Positions 8,736 to 16,326 of a DNA stretch of 24,470 nt are shown here, in pieces. Source of the stretch: an uncultured Eremococcus sp. (GTDB lineage: Bacteria > Bacillota > Bacilli > Lactobacillales > Aerococcaceae). The translations under genes and the position numbers were made by a program. Numbering within the stretch: the first letter of the stretch is position 1; the number at the start of each line of letters is the position of its first letter. The notes beneath the pieces were generated by a model that saw only the letters and a list, made by a program, of their open reading frames with translations, ran no database searches and had not been told where the DNA came from. Where the stretch lies: NCBI GenBank assembly GCA_943914835.1, contig CALUDO010000016.1:1-24470 (forward strand), written 5' to 3'.

Positions 8736-9915
8736 GGGGCTCCACCTCCTGGTTTGAGCTGAGGTCAGTATGGTGAGTTTTGGCGGGTTCCGCTTCTAGT
8801 TGATGGTCCACTGGAATCCGTAATTCAGAGTCCTTGTCAAAGAAATGTAGATTGTCGTAGCGGATACCTAAGCGGATGTCTTGGCCTAATTCAAAGTCAT
8901 CCATGGTTTGAACCTTGGAAATTAAGGTCTGGCCATCAATATCAAAGTAGAGCAGGGTCTCAGACCCCATCAATTCCGCATTGACCAAGGCTAAATCTAG
9001 GACTAAATATTCGTTCCGGTTGAGGTTTTGATCACTAGAAAAGATTTCAATCGTTTCGGGACGTATGCCTAGGACAATTTCTTGGTAGCCATCGTAGCCT
9101 TCTTCGAATAATTGAACTTGAATATCCTTGGGTAGGTCCACCACTTTATCACCAACCACCCACTCCATATTCTCCTTCTTTAGGGCCACAAAGTTCATGG
9201 CCGGGGAACCAATAAATTGCCCGACGAAGATATTATTGGGTTTGAGGTAAATTTCCTTAGGTGTCCCAATTTGCTGAATGAGTCCCTTATTCATCACCAC
9301 AATCCGAGTTGCCATGGACATGGCTTCAGTTTGGTCGTGGGTCACATAAATAGTCGTGGCTCCCAAGCGGCGGTGAAGTTTAGTAATCTCTGACCGCATG
9401 TGGAAGCGGAGCTTGGCATCCAAATTGGATAAAGGTTCATCCATGAGGAAAACGTCAGCTTCTCGGACAATGGCCCGTCCCAAAGCTACCCGTTGCCGTT
9501 GACCCCCAGATAGTTCAGCTGGCTTACGATCTAGGTAATCCTCGATATCCAGAATCTTTGCTGCAGACTTAACCCGGTCATCAATCACAGACTTAGATTC
9601 CGACCGCATCTTCAAACCAAAAGCTAAATTATCGTAGACGGTCATGGTCGGATACAAGGCATAATTTTGGAAGACCATGGCAATGTCCCTGTCCTTAGGA
9701 TGGAGATCATTCTGTTTCTTGCCTTCGATGATCACATCTCCCGATGTGATATCTTCCAAGCCAGCAATCATGCGCAAGGTGGTTGACTTACCACAACCAG
9801 AAGGACCAACCAAGACAATGAATTCACCATTATCAATGGCCAAGTCAAAGTCCGTTACGGCACGGACCTTGTTATCATAGTCTTTATAGATATGTTTCAG
9901 TTCGATTTTTGCCAT
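8728..9915 (-). CDS. ABC transporter ATPase, MsmK/UgpC family
   Basis: A 395-residue sugar-importer ATPase. Walker A is GPSGCGKST at residues 37-45, the signature is LSGGQRQRVALGRA, Walker B is VFLMDEP followed by a D-loop SNLDAKL, and the switch is YVTHDQTEA. A C-terminal TOBE/regulatory region of about 150 residues matches MsmK/MalK/UgpC. The start at 9915 is set by GAAGGAG at 9924-9930; an open frame 53 codons longer runs through the promoter region and lacks a ribosome site. The acidic, histidine-containing tail beyond about residue 372 is longer than in typical MsmK. As first gene of the importer operon, it supplies a dedicated ATPase rather than relying on one encoded elsewhere. Confidence 0.93.
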   Translation of the reverse strand: MAKIELKHIYKDYDNKVRAVTDFDLAIDNGEFIVLVGPSGCGKSTTLRMIAGLEDITSGDVIIEGKKQNDLHPKDRDIAMVFQNYALYPTMTVYDNLAFGLKMRSESKSVIDDRVKSAAKILDIEDYLDRKPAELSGGQRQRVALGRAIVREADVFLMDEPLSNLDAKLRFHMRSEITKLHRRLGATTIYVTHDQTEAMSMATRIVVMNKGLIQQIGTPKEIYLKPNNIFVGQFIGSPAMNFVALKKENMEWVVGDKVVDLPKDIQVQLFEEGYDGYQEIVLGIRPETIEIFSSDQNLNRNEYLVLDLALVNAELMGSETLLYFDIDGQTLISKVQTMDDFELGQDIRLGIRYDNLHFFDKDSELRIPVDHQLEAEPAKTHHTDLSSNQEVEPHG

Positions 9916-9973
9916 AGAGGTCACTCCTTCGTTCTTTCTTACTCGAAATTGTTTGTTTTTTGTTTTAAGTTTG

Positions 9974-10000
9974 TTTGACATGTTTAATATAACAGTCAAA
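9974..10000 (-). promoter_or_regulatory. Promoter and operator-like inverted repeat of the ABC operon
   Basis: On the minus strand an extended -10, TGTTATATT (hexamer at 9986-9991), has no good -35. It lies inside an imperfect inverted repeat, TTTGAC (9974-9979) / GTCAAA (9995-10000), whose arms extend to TGTT/AACA with one extra base. Repressor access at the -10 or activator dependence would both fit. The promoter assignment is inferred; the repeat is seen directly. Confidence 0.4.
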
Positions 10001-10070
10001 TGTAAATTCAAGGTATATTTTTTGTAAAGATTGAGGATGAGGCTTATTAATTTTGTAAATTTACTGTAAA
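10001..10070. repeat. Four TGTAAA motifs, near helically phased
   Basis: TGTAAA occurs on the plus strand at 10001, 10023, 10054 and 10065, with start-to-start steps of 22, 31 and 11 bases, close to whole turns of the helix. The last two form overlapping palindromes, GTAAATTTAC (10055-10064) and TTTACTGTAAA (10060-10070). They lie just upstream of the putative ABC-operon promoter. A multi-site operator is possible; chance in AT-rich DNA is the alternative. Confidence 0.35.
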
Positions 10071-10075
10071 CCATA

Positions 10076-10171
10076 AGAAAAAACCGCCGATCAAGGGCGG
10101 TTTAAAAGTTTATTCATAAATCTCAATGCATGGTTTTCAAGATAATATTTATTTCATTAAATTAACAAAAT
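10076..10171 (-). ncRNA. Possible short RNA or attenuated leader of about 95 nt
   Basis: A minus-strand promoter (10178-10207) is followed about 70 bases later by a strong intrinsic terminator (10081-10103), with no credible gene between them. The predicted transcript is AT-rich and unstructured before the terminator. An eight-codon reading frame, MNKLLNRP, ends inside the terminator stem. It could be a small RNA, an attenuated leader of the ABC operon, or a relic left by deletion. I recognise no known riboswitch or RNA family. Confidence 0.35.
10081..10103 (-). terminator. Rho-independent terminator upstream of the ABC operon
   Basis: The stem AAACCGCC / GGCGGTTT (10081-10088 with 10096-10103) and a seven-base loop are followed on the minus strand by six T residues. 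It lies after the terminator of the YjiH gene, so it must end a separate transcript starting near 10171. Confidence 0.75.
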
Positions 10172-10177
10172 ACTCGA

Positions 10178-10207
10178 ATTATAAATAATTATAGGCTTAT
10201 TAGTCAA
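10178..10207 (-). promoter_or_regulatory. Sigma-A-type promoter, TTGACT-18-TATAAT
   Basis: On the minus strand TTGACT (10207-10202) and TATAAT (10183-10178) are separated by 18 bases. This is one of the best consensus promoters in the window and points to the short unit ending at the 10081-10103 terminator. Confidence 0.55.
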
Positions 10208-10220
10208 AGTAAATAAAAAA

Positions 10221-10238
10221 AGCCTCCTTAAGGAGGCT
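10221..10238 (-). terminator. Terminator of the YjiH-family gene
   Basis: The stem AGCCTCC/GGAGGCT with a TTAA loop lies six bases past the YjiH stop codon and is followed on the minus strand by seven T residues. Confidence 0.88.
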
Positions 10239-10243
10239 AGTCG

Positions 10244-11623
10244 TTAGAATATAATGTGGGCTAAAAGCACAATGATAGGTAAAGATACCAGTGTTCTCTC
10301 GATGAAAATCACAAATAAATCCACAAAAGAAACTGGTAACTTAGACCCAAGAATCACAGCCCCTGTTTCGGACATATAAATCAACTGAGTAATGGACGTC
10401 GCCGCAATCACGAACTGAGTCATAGGAGTTGGAATATCAGCAGCCATAATGGAAGGAACCACCATATCAGCAAATCCAATCACCATGGTTGAAGCTGCCT
10501 CAGTGGCATGGGGCACTTGAAGCAGTTCAAGAATCGGTTTAAAAGGAATACCTAACCAATCAAAAACTGGAGTCGTATGCGACAGAATCAAGACTAGAGT
10601 TCCAATAGCCATAATAGTTGGAATCACTCCCAACCAAAGACTGAGAACCGTCTCTGTCCCACTCTTCATATATTGAGCGAAGTCGCCATTACTTTTGGCC
10701 TTCTTAACCGCACGATGAAGTCCCCATCCTAAACGGGAATAATTCTCGGGAATGGTATCTCCAGAATCTTGTTCGTTATCATGATAGTAGTCTTCTGGCT
10801 TCCGTGATAGGGGTGGAATTCTAGGTACAATCAGTGCACATACTACCCCACAGATTGCTGTCGCTAAATAGAAGAAACCAAACTTATCCATCATTCCAAT
10901 ATTTTGTACAACCACCAGGCAGAAGGTAATCGATACAGCAGAGAAGGTGGTCGAGATGATGGCCGCTTCCTTGGCATTATAGTACCCTTGCTTGTATTGC
11001 TTGTTGGTCAAGGTAATCCCTATGGTTCCGTCTCCCAACCAAGAAGCCACACAGTCAACTGCTGATCGACCTGGCAGACCAAAAATAGGCTTCATAAACT
11101 TAGTCAAGAAGATCCCTACAAATTCTAGAAGGCCGAATTCTGTCAAGAGAGGCAAAATAAAACCAGCCACTAAGAAAATCACAAAAAGACCATTAATTAA
11201 GTCGAAAAGGATTAATCCCCCGGTATCATCACTCCAGATAATCTCCGGAAGACCTAACTGTTCGCCGAAAGCAACTGCAAAAGCCAAAACCAGTCCTACA
11301 AAGCGAACAAAGAGCCAGAAATTATTGACCTCAGCTACTTCCAAAAGGAATTCAGAATCTTCAATAAACTGGGGTTTCTTCCATTTATATATTAAGGCTA
11401 AGAGGAAGGAAATCGTAATACAAATTAGAATCAAAAAATAAATCGGCACGACTTGGTTGATAGAATTACGGATGAAATCCGAAATCACTGACACAGCCAC
11501 CGTCGACTGCCCCTGGTACTCAAAAGGAGTCATCAATAAGAGAACCCCCATTAAGGACGGGATAAGAAAATTCAACTTATCCTTTAACGTATGTTTAACG
11601 GGTTGTATACCTTCTTCACTCAT
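10244..11623 (-). CDS. YjiH-family membrane protein (nucleoside-recognition/Gate domain)
   Basis: A 459-residue polytopic membrane protein with about eleven hydrophobic segments. The middle of the protein has the Gate/nucleoside-recognition element around GLPGRSAVDCVASWLGDG, and a second hydrophobic block follows a charged loop near residue 280 (KPEDYYHDNEQDSG). The length and these segments match the YjiH family, whose substrate is not established. It is monocistronic, with its own TTGACT/TAAAAT promoter upstream and a terminator directly downstream. It could be a transporter for a nucleoside or another small metabolite, but context gives no firm clue. Confidence 0.75.
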   Translation of the reverse strand: MSEEGIQPVKHTLKDKLNFLIPSLMGVLLLMTPFEYQGQSTVAVSVISDFIRNSINQVVPIYFLILICITISFLLALIYKWKKPQFIEDSEFLLEVAEVNNFWLFVRFVGLVLAFAVAFGEQLGLPEIIWSDDTGGLILFDLINGLFVIFLVAGFILPLLTEFGLLEFVGIFLTKFMKPIFGLPGRSAVDCVASWLGDGTIGITLTNKQYKQGYYNAKEAAIISTTFSAVSITFCLVVVQNIGMMDKFGFFYLATAICGVVCALIVPRIPPLSRKPEDYYHDNEQDSGDTIPENYSRLGWGLHRAVKKAKSNGDFAQYMKSGTETVLSLWLGVIPTIMAIGTLVLILSHTTPVFDWLGIPFKPILELLQVPHATEAASTMVIGFADMVVPSIMAADIPTPMTQFVIAATSITQLIYMSETGAVILGSKLPVSFVDLFVIFIERTLVSLPIIVLLAHIIF

Positions 11624-11678
11624 AATGTTTCTTTACGAAACCCACTTTCTATAAAATTTATAAAAACGCTTCCTCTAT

Positions 11679-11707
11679 ATTTTACCCCTCTGCTTGTGTG
11701 AAGTCAA
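11679..11707 (-). promoter_or_regulatory. Promoter of the YjiH-family gene
   Basis: On the minus strand TTGACT (11707-11702) and TAAAAT (11684-11679) are separated by exactly 17 bases, about 55 bases upstream of the ATG at 11623. Confidence 0.7.
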
Positions 11708-11725
11708 ACAAGTATAAAAAAATCA

Positions 11726-11754
11726 TTGATCTAATTTATTAATTATGATCTAAT
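11726..11754 (+). promoter_or_regulatory. Promoter of the decayed DUF262 gene
   Basis: TTGATC (11726-11731) and TCTAAT (11749-11754) are separated by 17 bases. TGATCTAAT occurs twice here (11727 and 11746), 19 bases apart, overlapping both promoter elements. AGGAGAGG at 11767-11774 is the likely ribosome site. The promoter appears to outlive its gene. Confidence 0.5.
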
Positions 11755-11788
11755 AAATATAACTATAGGAGAGGATGAATAGAATACT

Positions 11789-12216
11789 ATGCCTGCAGAG
11801 ATTAATTCGGACATGAAGTCTTTAGAAAATGTTTTTACTGAAAATTATAAAACTTTTCATATCCCAGATTTCCAACGTGATTTTGTCTGGACGGGAGATG
11901 ATGCAGAACAACTAATGAATGATATTATGGAAGACTCAGACAATTTAAGTGCAAATACAAGCGAATTACTAAGAATTTTCTTGAAAAAGCTAATATCTAT
12001 GAACATTCTGACTTCTTACTTACACGTTCTCTGATTAAAGATGAAAAAACTGGAATTAAATCAGGTCAATATAATAAGTATTTAGACCGCATCAACTCCT
12101 TTTCTCCAATTTATAAAACAGAAAAGTGGTCAAAAAGTAAGATTCAACAACGTGGAAAAAATCTTGCCAACCTTTTTGAATCCATTCTATTAGAACCTTT
12201 TGATACATTCTTTTAA
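11789..12216 (+). pseudogene. Remnant of a DUF262/DUF1524 (GmrSD-like) gene
   Basis: The first frame opens at 11789 and gives about 60 residues of a DUF262 N-terminus with the diagnostic FHIPDFQRDFVW, the motif found in GmrS/ParB-like nuclease domains. The reading then goes out of register and stops at 12036. From about 11968 another frame continues to a stop at 12214-12216 with a C-terminal end, including TEKWSKSKIQQRGKNLANLF, like that of DUF262-DUF1524 proteins. Such proteins normally exceed 500 residues, so most of the middle is deleted and the junction shifts frame. It is AT-richer than its neighbours. Intact relatives include type IV restriction systems; this copy is surely inactive. 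Confidence 0.75.
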
Positions 12217-12237
12217 TCTAGTTCATTTTTAACATTA

Positions 12238-12288
12238 AAACCGACCACCTTAGCTTAGTCACATTCACTAAGTAAGGATGGTCGGTTT
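12238..12288. terminator. Long bidirectional terminator at the end of the mur operon
   Basis: AAACCGACCA (12238-12247) pairs with TGGTCGGTTT (12279-12288). The stem continues inward through CCTTA/TAAGG and CTTAGT/ACTAAG with single-base bulges and a seven-base loop. T residues follow on both strands. It ends anmK on the minus strand and would also stop the relic transcript on the plus strand. Confidence 0.85.
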
Positions 12289-12294
12289 GTTATA

Positions 12295-13431
12295 TTAATA
12301 TGTAATATTCCCCAGGATTGTTGGTTCTTTCGCACCTGTTGCTTTGGGGACATTAGAGGGGTGACAGCGAAGAGTTTCGTTACCTAGGATGACAAACGCA
12401 ATTGCTTCTTTAGCATCGCTTGAATCCCCTAGATCTTCCAAGCAGACCACTTCAATGGATAAACCCTCAAGTTCCTTAATCAGTAGGGCCTTAATCATAG
12501 GGTTATGAGCTCCGCCACCTGCTAAGATAACCTGATCAAGTAGATAACCATCATTCAATAGTTCTTGATAGGCTTGCCCCATACTATAGGCAGTAAACCA
12601 AGTCAGAGTATGAATTATATCTTCCCTATTTTCATCAGGATACTTATCTAAGAGCGCCTCCGTCAATTCATTACCGAAGTCTTCTCGCCCCGTCGTTTTT
12701 GGATAAGGTTGATGTAAGTAAGGGTGGTCCTGTAATTCCCGGGCTAGTCTATAAATTCGCTGTCCTTGTCGGGCTACTTGACCATCTTGATCATATGACT
12801 TTTGGAAAAGGACCTCTATGGCCCGATTGATCATCATATTACCAGGTCCCGTATCAAAGGCTAACAAGTCGGACAAATCGGCCCTCTTAGGCAAATAAGT
12901 CAGATTGCCAATTCCCCCAATATTTTGCAGAACACGATATTTATCAGGCTGACTATAAAGTATCCAATCAGCGTATGGCACCAGAGGGGCCCCCTGCCCC
13001 CCCATAGCCATGTCCTTGGTTCGAAAGTTAGAAATTACTGGACATTGGCACGAAGTCGCTATGACTGCCGGCTCTCCTAGTTGAAGGGTGCTGGCGCATT
13101 CACCAGCTTTAGGAATAGGCAGATGATAAAGGGTTTGACCATGGCTAGCCACAAAATCTAAGTCTTTTGAGCTTCGTCCTGCTTCCAAACAGACCGTCTG
13201 AACAGCCTGAGCCATTAGATGACCCAGTTCAAAGTTTAAACTACAAATCATTCGTGTATCTGCCTGGTTTAAACAAGCCTTTTGAATTTTCTGCCTAGTT
13301 TCAGAGGGAATATCTATTGTCACAAAGTTTAATAAGTCCACTTGAGTATCCAAACCCGAACCCTCAATGTGGCACAAAGCAGCATCCACTCCGTCTAAAG
13401 AGGTTCCAGACATTAAACCAACCGCTAACAT
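12295..13431 (-). CDS. anmK: Anhydro-N-acetylmuramic acid kinase
   Basis: A 378-residue cytoplasmic kinase of the ASKHA fold. The N-terminal signature LMSGTSLDGVDAALC (residues 6-20) is diagnostic of AnmK, and FDTGPGNMMINRAIE plus AGGGAHNPMIKALL supply the later nucleotide and sugar contacts. AnmK opens the 1,6-anhydro ring and phosphorylates O6, giving MurNAc-6-phosphate, the substrate of MurQ. Length is normal for the family. It is the last gene of the mur operon, 13 bases after murR, with an AAAGGAG ribosome site. No NagZ, lytic transglycosylase or anhydro-muropeptide permease is in the window, so the source of its substrate is not visible. Confidence 0.95.
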   Translation of the reverse strand: MLAVGLMSGTSLDGVDAALCHIEGSGLDTQVDLLNFVTIDIPSETRQKIQKACLNQADTRMICSLNFELGHLMAQAVQTVCLEAGRSSKDLDFVASHGQTLYHLPIPKAGECASTLQLGEPAVIATSCQCPVISNFRTKDMAMGGQGAPLVPYADWILYSQPDKYRVLQNIGGIGNLTYLPKRADLSDLLAFDTGPGNMMINRAIEVLFQKSYDQDGQVARQGQRIYRLARELQDHPYLHQPYPKTTGREDFGNELTEALLDKYPDENREDIIHTLTWFTAYSMGQAYQELLNDGYLLDQVILAGGGAHNPMIKALLIKELEGLSIEVVCLEDLGDSSDAKEAIAFVILGNETLRCHPSNVPKATGAKEPTILGNITY

Positions 13432-13444
13432 CTTTCCAACTCCT

Positions 13445-14284
13445 TTACGATACCTCGTCTACAAATTCTCTTGTTTTTATCAATTTTTCTTTCGTCTGGT
13501 CAAGATTTAACTTAGCCAAGCCTAGATAAAGGAAGTCCGTAACAACTAGGCTTGAATTCCTAGAAGCAATCGCACCAATCCTTAAGGTCCTTTCCTCGAT
13601 CGGAATAAAGAGAGGAATATCCGTTAATTTAGCAAGAGGGGTCGATTGATTATACTGGGTAATTGAAACCACAGTCACACCGGCCTCCTGACCGGCCTTA
13701 GCTAAGGAAACAATAACCTCCGTTCTACCAGAATAAGACACCAAGACAAGTGTATCTTCTGGAGTCATATGAGCTATCTGAGCAAACATGAGGTGAGATT
13801 CTTGATAATAGACAGCTTCAATATCAATCCGAACCAATTTATGTACTAAGTCCATGCAAGGAATCCCACTCCCTCCCACTCCAAAGATATAGATTCGTCT
13901 GGATTGAGCCAATTGATTGATCGCCTGCTTCAAAAGTCCATAGTTTAGAATGTCTAGCGTTGCTTCCAACTCACGAACTAAATTGTTCTTACTTTTGTTC
14001 ATCGTTATTTCAAAACTGTCATTTTCATCAATGGTCGCCGTCCAGGACATCGATTCCTTCAACTCATCCTTAGATAAATCCACCTTCAAAGCCGAGATGC
14101 CAGCGTATCCCAATTTTTTAGCAAAACGCACCCAGGTTGCAGGACTAGTTTCTGTTTCTTTAGCCAAGGTTTGTGTAGAGCTTTCAATTACCGTGGATAA
14201 ATGGTCTTGGATATAGTCAGCAATTTTGACCTCGGTCACCGTCAAAGTTGGATAGATATTATGAATCTTAGATAAACAAGACAT
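13445..14284 (-). CDS. murR: MurR/RpiR-family transcriptional regulator with SIS domain
   Basis: A 279-residue regulator. The N-terminal RpiR helix-turn-helix covers about residues 1-77, with the recognition segment TSPATWVRFAKKLGYAG; the tryptophan sits where valine or isoleucine is usual. The SIS sugar-phosphate domain (about 125-250) has FGVGGSG and LVSYSGRTEVIV, the loops that bind phosphosugars. In Escherichia coli MurR represses murQP and responds to MurNAc-6-phosphate. Its place between the sugar kinase and anmK supports the same role here. The palindrome overlapping the operon promoter at 21100-21112 is a candidate operator. The family is certain; the symbol rests on context. Confidence 0.85.
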   Translation of the reverse strand: MSCLSKIHNIYPTLTVTEVKIADYIQDHLSTVIESSTQTLAKETETSPATWVRFAKKLGYAGISALKVDLSKDELKESMSWTATIDENDSFEITMNKSKNNLVRELEATLDILNYGLLKQAINQLAQSRRIYIFGVGGSGIPCMDLVHKLVRIDIEAVYYQESHLMFAQIAHMTPEDTLVLVSYSGRTEVIVSLAKAGQEAGVTVVSITQYNQSTPLAKLTDIPLFIPIEERTLRIGAIASRNSSLVVTDFLYLGLAKLNLDQTKEKLIKTREFVDEVS

Positions 14285-14298
14285 AGGGCCCTCCTTTC

Positions 14299-15207
14299 TT
14301 AGGACTTAATGTAACGCCGAGCTAATTGACTAGCTCCATAAGCCGGTGATCCTAGCGGTGGCATTAAAGTATAAGTATCTGGCAATCGTTCAGCAAGATA
14401 ATTACGAAGTTGATCACTATGACTTAGAAGTCCTCCAATATAAACAATCTTAGCTTCTTGAGGGAAATCACTTCGGTAAACCGATACCAAGTCAGCCAAG
14501 TGATCAGCCGCTACTTTAAGAATGCCTTGAGCCGCTGGATCCCCCTGGTCTACCAGATAAGAAGTATCTTGCGCCAAACTTGCCCAAGCCTGACGATCCT
14601 GATAATCCTTAGCTAATACTTGAATGAGGTCACCATCCTGGTTCAAGTCAAACTTCTTTTTCAGATAGGAGTAAAGTAAGGTCCGATTAGATCGGTGATC
14701 CGACTGGCGGGTAAATTCTCGCACTAATTCTTTACCTAACCAATATGAAGATCCTTCATCACCCACTTGATAACCCCATCCTCCACATCTTCGGATCTGG
14801 GGCCCACACTTAGCCAAAGAAATAGATCCTGTCCCCGCAATTAGCAGAACTCCATCTTTACCCGCTAAGGCCCCCTCTAGGGCCACTTCTGCATCATTAC
14901 ACACGATATAAGGAAGGCCTTGACTACTCTCCTGACAGACAGTTTCAATTCTAGACTTCAAATCCGAATTCAAACCATATCCAGCCAGACCATAACACAC
15001 ATAGAGTCCATCATCTTCTGCTTTAAAGTCGATCAACTCTTGGATTTGCGCAATCCCGTCCGACAGGATCATTCCAGCCATATCTTCGCTGACCTGTAAT
15101 AAATGACAAGTTGGTTGCACTATCTTGGCAACCAACTCATTTGACTCCGTATAACATTCGAAGGCGGTTTTTGTTCCTCCACCATCAATCCCTAAATAAT
15201 AATCCAT
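14299..15207 (-). CDS. BadF/BadG-type amino-sugar kinase (GlcNAc/MurNAc kinase-like)
   Basis: A 302-residue ASKHA-fold kinase of the BadF/BadG/BcrA/BcrD ATPase group, which includes N-acetylglucosamine kinases and Clostridium MurK. The phosphate-1 loop is YYLGIDGGGTKTAFE at residues 3-17, the second phosphate loop is LIAGTGSISLAKCG near 122-135, and GWGYQVGDEGSSYWLG follows. The start is one base after the mupG stop, indicating coupled translation. Beside MupG, the likely job is to phosphorylate GlcNAc released inside the cell when MurNAc-6P-GlcNAc is cut; MurNAc itself is an alternative acceptor. The kinase fold is secure; the sugar is inferred. Confidence 0.85.
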   Translation of the reverse strand: MDYYLGIDGGGTKTAFECYTESNELVAKIVQPTCHLLQVSEDMAGMILSDGIAQIQELIDFKAEDDGLYVCYGLAGYGLNSDLKSRIETVCQESSQGLPYIVCNDAEVALEGALAGKDGVLLIAGTGSISLAKCGPQIRRCGGWGYQVGDEGSSYWLGKELVREFTRQSDHRSNRTLLYSYLKKKFDLNQDGDLIQVLAKDYQDRQAWASLAQDTSYLVDQGDPAAQGILKVAADHLADLVSVYRSDFPQEAKIVYIGGLLSHSDQLRNYLAERLPDTYTLMPPLGSPAYGASQLARRYIKS

Positions 15208-15208
15208 C

Positions 15209-16300
15209 CTAAGCCTCTCTCAATTTGAACTTCTGCCATGGTTTGATGTCATCTAGAATAAAGTGCTCTTCCCCTCGAATGTGTCCGACTACATTGGAGA
15301 AGCCTGTATTGTCCATATCTTGGAGGGCTATTTGTAACTCGCCAGCATAGTGTCCATATTTACTACTTTCAATAACTACATCTCCCCGACGAATAGTCTC
15401 AGGTGCATTAAAGAGATCAAAATAGTGCCCTTTATACTTCACCCGACTTTGAGTTGAGCGAATTAAGTTAGGCGACTGGTCACCCCGATTAAAGTGGAGC
15501 TCGTCCAAAATAATCTTCCGTTCAATTTCAGACAATCCTGAAACTAAATCAAGATCAAAGGTCACTAAACTTAAGTCCAGCCCTTTCAACTGGTCCAACT
15601 CCGCTTGACTAGCGTAACAATTGGATACCAAGATATCATCAATATCGTTCATGGCTAAGAAATGCTTGACCTGAACAGACATGGGAAGGTCACGATGAAG
15701 TTCTAAACTTGGCAGTCCTTGTGTGACCGGCCAAGGTCCAAAGGTATTTGCATTCTGACTAGTCACAAAGACTGCTGTTTTCAGACCATACTGCTTGAAG
15801 CGACGGGTGCATTGCTTGAAATAGTCTAAACCAAGGCCCGAATAGCTATGAGGATAAAAATTATGACACCCCTGCAATTTATATGAATTCGGTTGATAAT
15901 CCATAATCGTATCCAGAGTATGCACATCATTACTCATATTGATTTCAATAACCAATCCTTCTGGGTTAAAGGTCATTAAGGCTTCTTCAGACCCAGTGAA
16001 CCCAACATCCAGACGCAGACCATCCGCCCCTATTTCTTTGAAAAAAGATAAGTCTTTATAAGAAATACCCAGGTGGTCAAAGATTCTAGGAGCGACATCC
16101 ACAATAATTTCGAAGCCAAGAGATTTAGCAAAATAGTTAATTTCCTTAAATTCTTCAACAATTACTTCTTTCGGTTTATCAACAGACAAGAGACAGGAAA
16201 AAATCCGAGAAAAACCTGCCTCACTGGCTCGTTGAATATAATCCAAAATGTCTTCTTTATCTGATTTATCTGGATAAATTGAAATTCCAAGTTGCCGCAT
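15209..16300 (-). CDS. mupG: DUF871/GH170 6-phospho-N-acetylmuramidase-like protein
   Basis: A 363-residue cytoplasmic protein of the DUF871 family. An N-terminal TIM-barrel starts MRQLGISIYPDKSDKEDILD, contains DVAPRIF, LRLDVGF and QGCHNFYPH near residue 145, and is followed by a cyclophilin-like C-terminal domain from about 245. Staphylococcus aureus MupG, the founder of GH170, splits MurNAc-6-phosphate-GlcNAc into MurNAc-6P and GlcNAc and is encoded beside murQ. The same company (MurQ, MurR, a PTS) supports that activity here. It is 26 bases downstream of EIIC, with AAAGGA before the ATG. Confidence 0.88.
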   Translation of the reverse strand: MRQLGISIYPDKSDKEDILDYIQRASEAGFSRIFSCLLSVDKPKEVIVEEFKEINYFAKSLGFEIIVDVAPRIFDHLGISYKDLSFFKEIGADGLRLDVGFTGSEEALMTFNPEGLVIEINMSNDVHTLDTIMDYQPNSYKLQGCHNFYPHSYSGLGLDYFKQCTRRFKQYGLKTAVFVTSQNANTFGPWPVTQGLPSLELHRDLPMSVQVKHFLAMNDIDDILVSNCYASQAELDQLKGLDLSLVTFDLDLVSGLSEIERKIILDELHFNRGDQSPNLIRSTQSRVKYKGHYFDLFNAPETIRRGDVVIESSKYGHYAGELQIALQDMDNTGFSNVVGHIRGEEHFILDDIKPWQKFKLREA

Positions 16301-16326
16301 AGGAAATCCTTTCTATGAATTCTTGA

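Noticed and set aside
9916..10074. In-frame N-terminal extension of the ABC ATPase
   Set aside because: The extra 53 codons cross the promoter and repeat region, have no ribosome site, and precede the strong GAAGGAG before the ATG at 9915; family members begin at that ATG.
10992..11441. Plus-strand open frame of about 149 codons opposite the YjiH gene
   Set aside because: It is a shadow of the antisense gene: highly basic composition, no family pattern, no ribosome site.
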